Assembly (NCBI GenBank): GCA_002784145.1
Contig: PFKE01000064.1
Location: forward strand, 1 to 64,000
Length of the DNA: 64,000 bases
DNA from: Flavobacteriaceae bacterium CG_4_10_14_3_um_filter_33_47
GTDB taxonomy: Bacteria; Bacteroidota; Bacteroidia; Flavobacteriales; Flavobacteriaceae
Direction of reading: 5' to 3'
Both the position numbers and the translations under genes were made by a program. Under the pieces are notes generated by a model. That model did not search any database and was not told the origin of the DNA. It saw nothing but the letters and a program-made list of their open reading frames with translations. This document shows, piece by piece, positions 26,682-35,843 of this stretch; position 1 is the stretch's first letter; every line of letters begins with the position of its first letter.

Positions 26682-27149
26682 TTACCAAGTTTTATAAGGT
26701 TTTTTACTTAACTGAGCGTTGTAATATTTAACATTGCCCGTAACTTCTTCGCCAATCCAATGGGGTTTTTTAAAGGTTTCTTTTTTGCTTTTCAACTCAA
26801 TCTCTGCTATGATTAAACCTTCATTATCACCAGAAAAAACATCTACTTCAAATAGGTGATTTTCAATGTTTATTTCATAACGAATTTTATCGATAACTCC
26901 AGGTTCACAAAGATTTAATAAGGCCTCTGCTTCATGCTTGGATATTTCCTTTTCCCACTCAAAACGTGTTAAGCCCTCATTATCTGAAAGTCCTTTTACC
27001 GTTATAAATCCATGGTCTTCTTTTAATCTAACCCTTACTGTTCTGGCTTTATCGGTATTTAAAAATCCTTGAATAATTCTAGTGCTTTTAAATGCTTCTT
27101 CTTTAAAATCAAGTGAGGTTACTAAAAACTTCCGTTCAATCTCAATCAT
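26682..27149 (-). CDS. CYTH domain protein
   Basis: 155 residues starting with the hallmark ExExK motif (IEIERKFLV, Glu3, Glu5, Lys7), followed by alternating charged strands (VRVRLKEDHGFITVKG, RFEWEKEIS, EVDVFSGDNEGLIIAEIEL). This is the triphosphate tunnel fold. Family members hydrolyse inorganic triphosphate or related triphosphates with divalent metals. The start overlaps the upstream gene by 4 bp (ATGA), indicating an operon with it. Confidence 0.9.
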   Translation of the reverse strand: MIEIERKFLVTSLDFKEEAFKSTRIIQGFLNTDKARTVRVRLKEDHGFITVKGLSDNEGLTRFEWEKEISKHEAEALLNLCEPGVIDKIRYEINIENHLFEVDVFSGDNEGLIIAEIELKSKKETFKKPHWIGEEVTGNVKYYNAQLSKKPYKTW

Positions 27150-27808
27150 ATATCCTGAGCTATTTTTTGAATATCGTCTGAAGGAATTCGTCCAGACTTA
27201 TAACTGTTATTAGCTAACCAAATCATTGCTTTTACAATGCTTTTTGGATGAATGCTGCGATATTTTTTTAAGCCTCCAATTAAAACCGGATTTAAAACTG
27301 ACATAAAAATCTTTGCCATTTTTTCGCCAAATCTTTTTTCTGCTCTATCTCCAGTAATTAAAGATGGTTGAAGAATATATGTGTTTTTAATGTTTTCTTT
27401 CAAAACGCTTTCCTCCATTCTTCCTTTAGTTCTGTTATAAAACAATTTGCTGGTTTTGTTAGCGCCTAATGCAGAGATAACAACCAGTGTGTTAATATTT
27501 TTTTTAACACAGAGGCGTGCTAGCGTTACAGGAATGCCATAATCAATTTTAAGATACATGGCTTCATCAGGCGTTTTTGCTTTGGTTGTGCCTACACAGC
27601 AAAACACTTCATCTGCAGTAAATTCATTTTCATGTTTTTCTAATTCAAAAACATCTATCAGATGCTCTTCAATTTTTGGATGGGTTATTTCACAAGAACT
27701 TCTACTAAATAATTTAATACAATCATATCTATCATCCACTAAAAGATCTTGCAATAATGTGCTTCCAGTTAAACCCGTTGCCCCAATAATAATTGCTGTT
27801 TTTGCCAT
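27146..27808 (-). CDS. NAD(P)H-binding Rossmann protein (atypical SDR type)
   Basis: 220 residues with GATGLTGSTLL (9-19) as the dinucleotide-binding loop, DEVFCCVGTTKAKT and a YNRTKGRMEESV stretch resembling an atypical YxxxK. It resembles the NmrA/HTATIP2-like group of small oxidoreductase-like proteins. No substrate can be assigned. It is the first gene of a short minus-strand run with the CYTH, YciI-like and EEP genes and is divergent from dinB across 42 bp. Confidence 0.8.
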   Translation of the reverse strand: MAKTAIIIGATGLTGSTLLQDLLVDDRYDCIKLFSRSSCEITHPKIEEHLIDVFELEKHENEFTADEVFCCVGTTKAKTPDEAMYLKIDYGIPVTLARLCVKKNINTLVVISALGANKTSKLFYNRTKGRMEESVLKENIKNTYILQPSLITGDRAEKRFGEKMAKIFMSVLNPVLIGGLKKYRSIHPKSIVKAMIWLANNSYKSGRIPSDDIQKIAQDI

Positions 27809-27850
27809 GGCATGTATTTCTCTTTGCTAAAGATATTATATTTTTACTAG

Positions 27851-28963
27851 ATGTCTGAGATTCCTCCTATTAGAAAAATTATTCATGTTGATATGGATGC
27901 ATTTTATGCGTCTGTAGAACAAATGGATTTTCCTGAGCTAAAAGGAAAACCTATTGCCGTTGGTGGAAGTGAAAAAAGAGGTGTTGTAAGCGCCGCCAGT
28001 TATGAAGCTAGAAAGTTTGGTGTTAAAAGTGCTATGAGTGGTTTGCAAGCTAAACGAAACTGTCCTGAGCTTATTTTTGTAAAGCCTCGTTTTGAAAGAT
28101 ATCACGAAATCTCAAAAAAAATTAGAACCATCTTTTTGGATTATACAGATTTGGTAGAGCCGCTTTCTTTAGATGAAGCCTATTTAGATGTTACACGCAA
28201 TAAAAAAGGGAATCCTAGTGCTTCTTTAATTGCTAAAGAAATTAGGGAACGTATTTTTAAGGAAGTAGGTTTAACAGCTTCTGCTGGAATTTCAATCAAT
28301 AAGTTTATTGCTAAAGTTGCCAGCGACTATAATAAACCAAACGGACAGAAAACCGTAAACCCAGAAGAAGTTATTGGGTTTCTTGAACAGTTAGATGTTA
28401 GGAAATTTTATGGTGTTGGCAAAGTTACCGCAGAAAAAATGTACCAATTAGGCATCTTCACAGGAAAAGACTTAAAATCTAAAACCATTGATTATTTAGA
28501 TGACCATTTTGGGAAGTCAGGCAGATACTATTATTATGTGGTTAGAGGCATTCATAACAGCGAAGTTAAACCCAACAGAACCAGAAAATCTTTAGCTGCT
28601 GAACATACTTTTAATGAAAACCTCTCAAGCGAAATATTTATGCTTGAAAAATTAGATCAAATAGCTCAGGAAGTTTCAAGACGCTTAAATAAAAGTAAGG
28701 TTGCAGGAAAAACAATCACTTTAAAAATTAAGTACAGCGACTTTACCATACAAACCAGAAGCAAAACATTACATTATTTTATTAGTGATAAGGTTTTAAT
28801 TTTTGATACCGCTAAAGATTTATTATATCAAGATAAACTCAATAACTCTGTACGCCTTTTAGGCATTTCAATATCAAATTTAAACACCAATAAAACCCCT
28901 TCAAAAAAAGATATTGATGAAAAAGAAAAAAAAGTAAGCGTACAATTACAGTTTGAATTTTAA
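27851..28963 (+). CDS. dinB: DNA polymerase IV (Y family)
   Basis: A 370-residue translesion polymerase. Catalytic acidic residues are Asp14 (VDMDAFYASVE) and Asp108-Glu109 (SLDEAYLDV). The fingers, thumb HhH segment (FYGVGKVTAEKMYQLGI) and little-finger domain (from about residue 245) are complete. It copies damaged templates with low fidelity and lacks proofreading. It is a single gene ending in a bidirectional-looking terminator shared with pyk. No LexA-type palindrome was evident in the 42 bp upstream. Confidence 0.94.
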   Translation: MSEIPPIRKIIHVDMDAFYASVEQMDFPELKGKPIAVGGSEKRGVVSAASYEARKFGVKSAMSGLQAKRNCPELIFVKPRFERYHEISKKIRTIFLDYTDLVEPLSLDEAYLDVTRNKKGNPSASLIAKEIRERIFKEVGLTASAGISINKFIAKVASDYNKPNGQKTVNPEEVIGFLEQLDVRKFYGVGKVTAEKMYQLGIFTGKDLKSKTIDYLDDHFGKSGRYYYYVVRGIHNSEVKPNRTRKSLAAEHTFNENLSSEIFMLEKLDQIAQEVSRRLNKSKVAGKTITLKIKYSDFTIQTRSKTLHYFISDKVLIFDTAKDLLYQDKLNNSVRLLGISISNLNTNKTPSKKDIDEKEKKVSVQLQFEF

Positions 28964-28984
28964 TTGCTACGTCTGTCTTTTAAA

Positions 28985-29019
28985 AAATGAAAACCTCTTG
29001 AGTATGACACAAGAGGTTT
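28985..29019 (-). terminator. terminator between dinB and pyk
   Basis: A perfect 10-bp stem, AAACCTCTTG at 28991-29000 against CAAGAGGTTT at 29010-29019, 9-nt loop, lies between two convergent genes. On the minus strand it is followed by TCATTTTTT, a good T tail for pyk. On the plus strand the tail is weaker (AATATTTAT), so it may serve dinB less efficiently. Confidence 0.75.
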
Positions 29020-29041
29020 AATATTTATAAAAGAAACTGGT

Positions 29042-30484
29042 TTATATTGGACAAGAAGTAATCTCGGTAACACGCAAAGTATTTACCATTCCCTTATCTT
29101 GAATAGGCATAGCAGCTAAACTAATGAGCATATCTCCAACTTCTAAATATCCCATTTTACAAGCAATGTTATTGACATCTTCAATGGTTTCATCAGTACT
29201 TACAAATTTATCATAGAAAAATGCCTTTACACCCCAAAGTAAACTTAGTTGTGTAAGGATACGTTTATTGGAGGTAAATACTAATATATGGGATATTGGT
29301 CTCCATGCAGAAATTTGAAATGCTGTATATCCGCTATTGGTTAAGGTTGAAATGGCTTTTGCGTTAATTTCATTTGCCATATTAGCCGCGTGATAACAAA
29401 TAGATTTTGTAATGTATCTGTTGGTGCGAATATGTGGTGCTAACTGTGGAACTTTTATTAGTGTAGAATCTTCCACTCTCTTTAAAATGTTTGCCATTTG
29501 TTTAATGACTTGAACCGGATACATCCCTACCGAGGTTTCGCCTGAAAGCATAACCGCATCGGCACCATCCATTACAGAATTTGCCACATCATTAACTTCT
29601 GCTCTTGTTGGCGTTAAACTGGTAATCATGGTTTCCATCATTTGAGTAGCTATAATAACCGGGATTCTTGCTTTTTTAGCTCTCAAAACCAATTGTTTTT
29701 GAATGAGCGGAACTTCCTCAGCTGGAATTTCAACACCAAGATCGCCTCTTGCTACCATTAAACCATCGCAATGAGCAACAATTTTATCAATATTTTCAAC
29801 AGCTTCTGGTTTTTCAATTTTAGCTATAATAGGGATTTTTTCGTCACTATATTCATTGATTAAATCTCTTAACTGAATTAAATCTTCTGCATGACGAACA
29901 AATGATAACGCTATCCAATCAACCTTTTGGTTAATGGCAAAAATGGCATCTTCAATGTCTTTTTCGGTTAAAGCAGGTTGAGAAATGTTGGTGTTGGGTA
30001 AGTTTACTCCTTTTTTTGATTTTAAAGGTCCGCCTTGAATTACTCTTGCTTTTACCTCATTTTCTTTGTTTGTTGAAACTACTTCAAAAATTAATTTACC
30101 ATCGTCCAATAAAATACGCTCTCCTGGTTTTGCGTCTTGTGGAAACCTCTCGTAGGTCATATAAACACGTTCTTTGGTGCCTTCAAAACGCTCTCCAGTT
30201 GCAAAAATAATTTCGTCTCCTGGATTTACTACGACTTCTTCTTTCATGACTCCAACGCGGAGTTTTGGGCCTTGTAAATCTGCTAAAATAGCAGCATTAT
30301 ATCCATAGCTGTCATTGAGCTCTCGGATCATTTTTATTCGCTCGGCTACATCATTATAATCTGCATGCGAGAAATTAATTCTAAATACATCAACACCTTC
30401 ATCAAGCATTGCTTTTAAAACTTCTTTTGTACTGGTTGCAGGCCCTAATGTGGCCACTATTTTTGTTTTTTTTCTGATTGGCAT
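29042..30484 (-). CDS. pyk: pyruvate kinase
   Basis: 480 residues; transfers phosphate from phosphoenolpyruvate to ADP, the last step of glycolysis. The start MPIRKKTKIVATLGPAT, the metal and substrate residues in IIAKIEKPEAVENI (Lys222, Glu224) and MVARGDLGVEI (Asp248) and the MLSGETSVGMYP segment are intact. The C-terminal regulatory domain is present. Its ATG overlaps the stop of the upstream IPExxxVDY gene by one base. Confidence 0.96.
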   Translation of the reverse strand: MPIRKKTKIVATLGPATSTKEVLKAMLDEGVDVFRINFSHADYNDVAERIKMIRELNDSYGYNAAILADLQGPKLRVGVMKEEVVVNPGDEIIFATGERFEGTKERVYMTYERFPQDAKPGERILLDDGKLIFEVVSTNKENEVKARVIQGGPLKSKKGVNLPNTNISQPALTEKDIEDAIFAINQKVDWIALSFVRHAEDLIQLRDLINEYSDEKIPIIAKIEKPEAVENIDKIVAHCDGLMVARGDLGVEIPAEEVPLIQKQLVLRAKKARIPVIIATQMMETMITSLTPTRAEVNDVANSVMDGADAVMLSGETSVGMYPVQVIKQMANILKRVEDSTLIKVPQLAPHIRTNRYITKSICYHAANMANEINAKAISTLTNSGYTAFQISAWRPISHILVFTSNKRILTQLSLLWGVKAFFYDKFVSTDETIEDVNNIACKMGYLEVGDMLISLAAMPIQDKGMVNTLRVTEITSCPI

Positions 30485-30969
30485 TAGTTAAAAATTAAAT
30501 TATCTTTAGATTTTAATTGACTTTGGTCAATAATGTAGGAGGTTGCTATTTGAGGAATACTAAGTATGGTATTTATTATGAGTTTTTCTTTTTTATTATG
30601 AAATTCATCATCGATTTTTAATAAATAATTTACGGTTTTAAATTCTGGCAACAAATGCAATGTTTTGGTAATACTTTGTGTGGTCTCAAACAACGGCCCT
30701 AAATTAGGCTGAGAATAATCATTTGTTTTACAAACATTGGACACTAAATTCCATGTTAAAAGCTGTTTGCTATCTTCCCATTTATAGATGGAATACGTTG
30801 CTTTACCATGATTAAAATCTAAATCTAATTTCTTCCTTCTCAGATTTATCTTTAAATACTTATTAAGAAGATAGGCTAACCGATAATCTTCAATGGTGCA
30901 ATGTATAGCTACTAACGTAAACACCGAATCATCAAAAACATCGTCAAGAATAAGTTTGTGTACCGCCAT
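30484..30969 (-). CDS. IPExxxVDY family protein
   Basis: 161 residues, soluble. The protein matches the small family named for a C-terminal motif IPExxxVDY; here the motif reads IPQIATSYIID (about 138-148), so the Glu, Val and Asp positions deviate. Upstream features such as IEDYRLAYLLNKYLKINL and SIYKWEDSKQLLTWNLVSN fit the family. The function is unknown. The gene sits between rnc and pyk on the same strand and overlaps the pyk start, an order I know from other Flavobacteria. Confidence 0.82.
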   Translation of the reverse strand: MAVHKLILDDVFDDSVFTLVAIHCTIEDYRLAYLLNKYLKINLRRKKLDLDFNHGKATYSIYKWEDSKQLLTWNLVSNVCKTNDYSQPNLGPLFETTQSITKTLHLLPEFKTVNYLLKIDDEFHNKKEKLIINTILSIPQIATSYIIDQSQLKSKDNLIFN

Positions 30970-31092
30970 AACTTACATAAATCGCTGTAAATATAATATT
31001 TAAAATATTCAAAGTTATAAGTTTTTATAAATCTTAATAAGAAACAACAACTAAATCGTTGTAGTTAATTTTTTTATTGAAATAAAAAAAAT

Positions 31093-31827
31093 CTATTTTG
31101 ACATTCTTGTTTGAAATACAAAAAAGGCGCGTTTTGAAGCTTTTTCTTCGGCTTTTTTCTTTGAAGTGGCTCTTGCTTTGGTAATAACCTTATTATCAAC
31201 AGATAATTTTACCGAAAAGTGTCTAACGTCATCATTTCCAGTGTCTTCATATACATTATAATTAAATGTTTTCTTTTCTTTTTGGCACCATTCTATCAGT
31301 AAACTTTTATAACTAATTACTCTTCCTTCTAACTGAGCAATGTCAACATAAGGAATTATAACGCGTTGATAAATAAATTTTTCACAATACTTAAATCCTT
31401 TATCCAAAAAAATAGCGCCAATTAACGATTCAAATAAATTACCATGTATATTGTCTCCAAATTGTGAGGCAGCTATTTTACTTTCTATAAGATTGATAAG
31501 GTTTAAATCTTTGCCAAGCTCGTTTAAATGTTCTCTACTTACAACTTTAGAGCGCATTTTTGTTAAATACCCTTCATCGCCACCAGGAACTTCGGTGTAT
31601 AAATGCGATGCTATAACGGCACCAAGTATGGCATCTCCTAAAAACTCCAACCGCTCATAATTAATAGTATTACCTTCATCGTCTTTTATGTTCATGGATC
31701 GATGCGTAAAGGCTGTTTTATAAATCTGTATATTTTTGGGCCTAAATCCTAAGATTTTTTTTAACTGAATAAAAAAATTCCCGCTACTTCTAGTACGGGA
31801 ACTTAATATGTATTTAATACGTTTCAA
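31093..31827 (-). CDS. rnc: ribonuclease III, TTG start
   Basis: 244 residues; cleaves double-stranded RNA in rRNA and mRNA processing. The RNase III signature NYERLEFLGDAILG (57-69) and the second acidic site ENLFESLIGAIFLD-like segment (Glu133) are present. A dsRNA-binding domain follows (about 172-240, ending in TSKKKAEEKASKRAF). The start is TTG at 31827; no in-frame ATG lies between the fabF stop and the conserved SGNFFIQLKKILGF region. Only 8 bp separate it from fabF. A terminator-like hairpin lies within the first 20 codons (31771-31801). Confidence 0.93.
   Translation of the reverse strand: MKRIKYILSSRTRSSGNFFIQLKKILGFRPKNIQIYKTAFTHRSMNIKDDEGNTINYERLEFLGDAILGAVIASHLYTEVPGGDEGYLTKMRSKVVSREHLNELGKDLNLINLIESKIAASQFGDNIHGNLFESLIGAIFLDKGFKYCEKFIYQRVIIPYVDIAQLEGRVISYKSLLIEWCQKEKKTFNYNVYEDTGNDDVRHFSVKLSVDNKVITKARATSKKKAEEKASKRAFFVFQTRMSK
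31771..31801 (-). promoter_or_regulatory. terminator-like hairpin inside the 5' end of rnc
   Basis: On the minus strand TTCCCG, TAC, loop TAGAA, GTA, a bulged G and CGGGAA form a nine-pair stem, directly followed by seven T. It covers codons about 9-17 of rnc (SRTRSSGN) and the T run encodes FF. The form is that of an intrinsic terminator or an RNase III-cleavable hairpin. The amino acids here are conserved, so the structure could be a by-product of coding. Confidence 0.45.
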
Positions 31828-31835
31828 TCTGGATA

Positions 31836-33086
31836 TTATTCTAATCTCTTAAATACGACACATGCATTATGACCACCAAAACCAAAGGTATTACTAATGC
31901 CTACTTTAACGTCGCGCTTTTGAGCCTTATTCAATGTTAAATTTAACTCAGGATCAATCTTTTCATCTACCGTGGTATGGTTAATAGTTGGAGGAACTAT
32001 GCCGTTTTGTATGGCTAAAATTACAGAAATTGCTTCAATAGCTCCAGCAGCACCAAGTAGGTGTCCTGTCATTGACTTTGTTGAGTTAATATTGATGTGC
32101 TTAGCATGGTCACCAAAAACCTCAGAAATTGCTTTAAGTTCTGCCACATCGCCTAAAGGAGTAGAAGTACCATGCGTGTTAATGTGGTCAACATCTTCAG
32201 GTTTAAGGCCAGCATTTTCTAGACAATTTTTCATAACCGCAACAACCCCAATGCCATCAGGATGTGGTGCTGTCATATGATAAGCATCTGATGACAATCC
32301 GCCACCAACAAATTCTGCATAAATTTTTGCGCCTCGTTTTTTTGCGTGTTCATATTCTTCTAAAACTAGTGCACCAGCACCTTCACCTAAAACAAACCCA
32401 TCTCTTGTACCATCAAACGGTCTGGATGCTGATTCAGGGGTTTCGTTTCTTGTAGATAGTGCATGCATGGCATTAAAACCGCCCATTCCTGCAATGGTAA
32501 CAGCTGCTTCACTTCCACCTGTGACAATGATATCACAATGTCCTAATCGAATATAGTTTAAAGCATCAAACATAGCATTTGCAGAAGAAGCACATGCAGA
32601 AACTGTGGTGTAATTTGGACCCATAAAACCATATTTTATGGAAATATTGGCTGGGGCAATATCTGCAATCATTTTAGGAATAAAAAATGGGTTAAATCTT
32701 GGAGAGCCATCACCCGATGCGAAGTTTAAAACTTCCTCTTGAAATGTTTCCAAACCACCTATTCCTGCTCCCCAAATTACCCCTACTCGCAATTTATTGA
32801 CCTCATCCAGATTTAAATGTGCATCAGCAATGGCCTCATCAGCTGCAACCATGGCATACTGCGCAAATTTATCCATTTTTCTGGCCTCTTTTCTATCGAG
32901 AAAATCGGTCGGATCAAAGTTTTTTATCTCGCAAGCAAATTTTGTTTTAAACTTTTCAGTATCAAAATAGGTTATAGGTGCAGCTCCACTTTTACCGCCA
33001 ATTAGTGCTTTCCAAAATTCATCTTTGGTGTTACCAATAGGGGTTAAAGCGCCTAATCCTGTAACTACAACTCGCTTTAATTCCAT
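31836..33086 (-). CDS. fabF: beta-ketoacyl-ACP synthase II
   Basis: 416 residues; condenses malonyl-ACP with acyl-ACP in fatty acid elongation. The nucleophile is Cys165 in TVSACASSANA; the two active-site His lie in NTHGTSTPLGD and STKSMTGHLLGAAG, and the GFGGHN motif is at the C-terminus. It follows acpP by 12 bp and precedes rnc by 8 bp, the usual acpP-fabF-rnc order. Confidence 0.96.
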   Translation of the reverse strand: MELKRVVVTGLGALTPIGNTKDEFWKALIGGKSGAAPITYFDTEKFKTKFACEIKNFDPTDFLDRKEARKMDKFAQYAMVAADEAIADAHLNLDEVNKLRVGVIWGAGIGGLETFQEEVLNFASGDGSPRFNPFFIPKMIADIAPANISIKYGFMGPNYTTVSACASSANAMFDALNYIRLGHCDIIVTGGSEAAVTIAGMGGFNAMHALSTRNETPESASRPFDGTRDGFVLGEGAGALVLEEYEHAKKRGAKIYAEFVGGGLSSDAYHMTAPHPDGIGVVAVMKNCLENAGLKPEDVDHINTHGTSTPLGDVAELKAISEVFGDHAKHININSTKSMTGHLLGAAGAIEAISVILAIQNGIVPPTINHTTVDEKIDPELNLTLNKAQKRDVKVGISNTFGFGGHNACVVFKRLE

Positions 33087-33098
33087 AAAAGTTATTAC

Positions 33099-33332
33099 TT
33101 ATTTTGCAGCCTCTATATATGATATAGCTTGACCTACTGTTGCGATATTTTCAGCTTGATCATCTGGTATTTGAATATCAAATTCTTTTTCAAATTCCAT
33201 GATTAATTCAACTGTGTCCAATGAGTCCGCTCCTAAATCGTTTGTGAAGCTAGCTTCAGTTACAACTTCGTTCTCATCAACTCCCAATTTGTCTACGATA
33301 ATCGCTTTTACTCTTGATGCAATGTCTGACAT
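33099..33332 (-). CDS. acpP: acyl carrier protein
   Basis: 77 residues, acidic, helical, with the phosphopantetheine attachment Ser37 in [12 protein letters not shown]. It carries growing acyl chains for FabF and other fatty acid synthesis enzymes. It is the first gene of the acpP-fabF-rnc unit and divergent from purN. Confidence 0.97.
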   Translation of the reverse strand: MSDIASRVKAIIVDKLGVDENEVVTEASFTNDLGADSLDTVELIMEFEKEFDIQIPDDQAENIATVGQAISYIEAAK

Positions 33333-33363
33333 AATCTTTTAATTTAAGGTTTTAATTAGTTGG

Positions 33364-33371
33364 CAAAAATA
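33364..33371 (-). promoter_or_regulatory. -7 element of acpP-fabF-rnc
   Basis: On the minus strand the sequence reads TATTTTTG, an exact TAnnTTTG match, 31 bp before the acpP ATG. No convincing TTG box was located at fixed distance. Confidence 0.5.
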
Positions 33372-33514
33372 AAAAACTTTATTCTTAAAACACGAATTTA
33401 GTTTAAAAATGTGTTTCCAATGTACCAAAATAGTTTAAGTATTTTAATTTTGCCTATTAATTGTTAATAATTATTCTTTTTTTTGTTTGAATATTCCAAA
33501 CAAAATGCCTTGAT

Positions 33515-34087
33515 ATGAAACGTATTGTAATTTTTGCGTCCGGAAGCGGTACTAATGCTGAAAATTTAATCAAGTTTTTTCACAATAGGGAAAATGCTTT
33601 TGTTACTCTTGTGCTTACAAACAATCCTCATGCCAAAGTTTTAGACCGATGCAAAACCCTTGGAGTTAGTGCCATTTCGTTCAATAAAATAGCTTTTTAC
33701 AATACAAGCCATGTTTTAGATGTGTTAAAAACCTGTCATCCTGATATCATTGTGCTTGCTGGTTTTTTATGGAAATTTCCTGAGTTTATTTTAAATGAAT
33801 TTCCTGATAAAGTGATTAATGTGCATCCTGCGCTTTTACCAAAATATGGAGGCAAAGGTATGTATGGCATGCATATTCATGAAGCTGTTGTTGCTAATAA
33901 TGAACCCAAAACCGGTATTACCATTCACTATGTTAATGAACATTATGATGAAGGCGCTGTTATTTTTCAGGCAACTTGTGATATTTTAAGTTCAGATTCA
34001 GCCGAAGACGTGGCTGCTAAAATTCATGTGTTAGAAATGGAACATTTTCCTAAGGTGGTTGAATCTCTTATATTTCCAAATGAGTAA
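33515..34087 (+). CDS. purN: phosphoribosylglycinamide formyltransferase
   Basis: 190 residues; transfers a formyl group from 10-formyltetrahydrofolate to GAR in purine synthesis. It has the nucleotide-binding start IVIFASGSGTNAENLI, the catalytic block VINVHPALLPKYGGKGMYG (Asn and His) and HYVNEHYDEGAVI with the catalytic Asp. Length is normal. A TAATTTTG element at 33445-33452 is a candidate -7 box. The stop overlaps the next gene in ATGAGTAA. Confidence 0.95.
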   Translation: MKRIVIFASGSGTNAENLIKFFHNRENAFVTLVLTNNPHAKVLDRCKTLGVSAISFNKIAFYNTSHVLDVLKTCHPDIIVLAGFLWKFPEFILNEFPDKVINVHPALLPKYGGKGMYGMHIHEAVVANNEPKTGITIHYVNEHYDEGAVIFQATCDILSSDSAEDVAAKIHVLEMEHFPKVVESLIFPNE

Positions 34088-34721
34088 AAAAAAGAAGAAA
34101 TATTACACCGTTTGGAAAGGACATCACACTGGTGTTTTTGAATCTTGGGATGATTGTAAAGCCCAAATAACCCATTTTGAAGGAGCACAATACAAATCTT
34201 TTGAAAGTTTTGATGAAGCAAAAAAAGCTTACCAAGGAAATTACAAAGACTTTATTAGAAAGTCAAAATCATTTAAAAGCCAGTTAAACGAAGAACAACT
34301 CAAAAAAATTGGCCAGCCAAACTATGATTCAATTTCGGTAGATGCCGCATCAAGCGGAAATCCTGGTAAAATGGAGTACCGTGGCGTAGATACTAAAACA
34401 AAAAAGCAGCTTTTTATTCAAGGTCCATTTCATGAAGGCACTAACAATATCGGTGAGTTTTTAGCCATCGTCCACGGATTGGCTTTTTTAAAAAAACTCG
34501 ATAGCAATAAAATTATTTACACAGACTCTAAAACAGCCATAAGTTGGGTAAAAAAGAAAACTTGTAATACAAAACTAGAACCCAACGAAAAAAACAAAAC
34601 CCTGTTTGACTTAGTAGAAAGGGCCATTCAATGGTTGAATAATAACCCCTATAAAACCGTTATTGTTAAATGGGAAACCAAAGCTTGGGGAGAAATTCCT
34701 GCAGATTTTGGGCGAAAATAA
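34080..34721 (+). CDS. ribonuclease H with N-terminal viroplasmin domain
   Basis: About 213 residues from the ATG at 34080, which overlaps the purN stop by 8 bp. Residues about 6-48 form a caulimovirus viroplasmin/RNase HI N-terminal domain (YYTVWKGHHTGVFESWDDCKAQI then FEGAQYKSFESFDEA). It binds RNA-DNA hybrids in eukaryotic RNase H1. The RNase H domain follows, with Asp in ISVDAASSGNPG, Glu in NNIGEFLAIVHGL and Asp in IYTDSKTAISW. It degrades the RNA of hybrids. The basic start KKKKK is notable. Coupling with purN is positional. Confidence 0.9.
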   Translation: MSKKKKKYYTVWKGHHTGVFESWDDCKAQITHFEGAQYKSFESFDEAKKAYQGNYKDFIRKSKSFKSQLNEEQLKKIGQPNYDSISVDAASSGNPGKMEYRGVDTKTKKQLFIQGPFHEGTNNIGEFLAIVHGLAFLKKLDSNKIIYTDSKTAISWVKKKTCNTKLEPNEKNKTLFDLVERAIQWLNNNPYKTVIVKWETKAWGEIPADFGRK

Positions 34722-34747
34722 ATTCGTTTTTTAGCACCTAAAAGACT

Positions 34748-34755
34748 TATATTTG
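34748..34755 (+). promoter_or_regulatory. -7 element of PfkB kinase gene
   Basis: TATATTTG, an exact TAnnTTTG match, 22 bp before the ATG of the PfkB gene. Confidence 0.6.
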
Positions 34756-34777
34756 CACAAAAATACCAATCCTCTTA

Positions 34778-35713
34778 ATGAGTAAATTAGTTATTGTAGG
34801 TACTGTAGCTTTTGATGCTATTGAAACGCCTTTCGGGAAAACCGATAAAATTCTTGGTGGCGCAGCTACCTTCATTGGTTTATCGGCATCACAATTTGAT
34901 GTAGATTCTGCGATAGTGTCTGTAGTTGGCGGAGATTTTCCCCAAGAATATTTAGATCTTCTTTCGAGTAAAAATATTGATATTTCAGGCATTGAAATTA
35001 TTAAAGAAGGAAAAACTTTTTTCTGGAGTGGAAAATATCATAATGATATGAACACTCGCGATACTCTGGCAACAGAGCTCAACACCTTAGCCGATTTTAA
35101 ACCAGTAGTTCCAGAAAATTATCGCGATGCTGAAGTCGTTATGTTAGGAAATTTACATCCTATGGTACAATCAAGTGTGTTAGATCAAATGACTACTAAA
35201 CCCAAATTGGTGATTCTGGACACTATGAACTTTTGGATGAATAGTGCTCTTGATGATTTACATCAGGTTATTAAACGCATAGACGTTATTACCATTAATG
35301 ATGAAGAAGCCAGACAATTAACAGGTGAATACTCGTTAGTAGTGGCCGCTAGAAAGATTCATGAAATGGGTCCAAAATATGTCGTTATTAAAAAAGGTGA
35401 GCATGGTGCTTTGTTGTTCCACAATGAGAATGTGTTTTATGCACCAGCTTTACCACTAGAAGAAGTTTTTGACCCAACTGGAGCAGGAGACACCTTTGCT
35501 GGTGGATTTGCTGGCTATATTGCCAAAACAAATGATACCTCTTTTGAAAACATGAAGAATGCCGTTATTTATGGGTCCACATTAGCCTCGTTTTGTGTTG
35601 AAAAATTTGGCACTCAACGCATGAAAAACCTCACCAGAGATGAGGTTTACAAACGCTTATTACAATTTAAGAAACTAACTCAATTTGAAATCGTCTTAAA
35701 CGATAATTTGTAA
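34778..35713 (+). CDS. PfkB family sugar/nucleoside kinase
   Basis: 311 residues of ribokinase fold. The ATP and catalytic-base motif DPTGAGDTFAGGF lies at about 231-243, and an N-terminal GG-containing substrate motif (KILGGAATFIGLSASQF) is present. Substrates in this family include ribose, adenosine and fructose 1-phosphate; I cannot choose between them. It is monocistronic with its own -7 element and terminator, and next to the purine-linked gene at 35844. Confidence 0.88.
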   Translation: MSKLVIVGTVAFDAIETPFGKTDKILGGAATFIGLSASQFDVDSAIVSVVGGDFPQEYLDLLSSKNIDISGIEIIKEGKTFFWSGKYHNDMNTRDTLATELNTLADFKPVVPENYRDAEVVMLGNLHPMVQSSVLDQMTTKPKLVILDTMNFWMNSALDDLHQVIKRIDVITINDEEARQLTGEYSLVVAARKIHEMGPKYVVIKKGEHGALLFHNENVFYAPALPLEEVFDPTGAGDTFAGGFAGYIAKTNDTSFENMKNAVIYGSTLASFCVEKFGTQRMKNLTRDEVYKRLLQFKKLTQFEIVLNDNL

Positions 35714-35797
35714 TTTTAAGTCATGGAAATTAAACGATTATATATGACCTTTAAAAAGCAAATTTTAAAAACACATAACATAAAGTTAACATAACAT

Positions 35798-35825
35798 AAC
35801 GCGCTCAAAATAGAGCGCGTTTTTT
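35798..35825 (+). terminator. intrinsic terminator after PfkB kinase
   Basis: A nine-pair GC-rich stem, AACGCGCTC at 35798-35806 against GAGCGCGTT at 35813-35821, 6-nt loop, followed by TTTT. It lies 84 bp after the PfkB stop and just before the PurF-like gene. Confidence 0.9.
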
Positions 35826-35843
35826 AATTAAAAAAATACTGAA

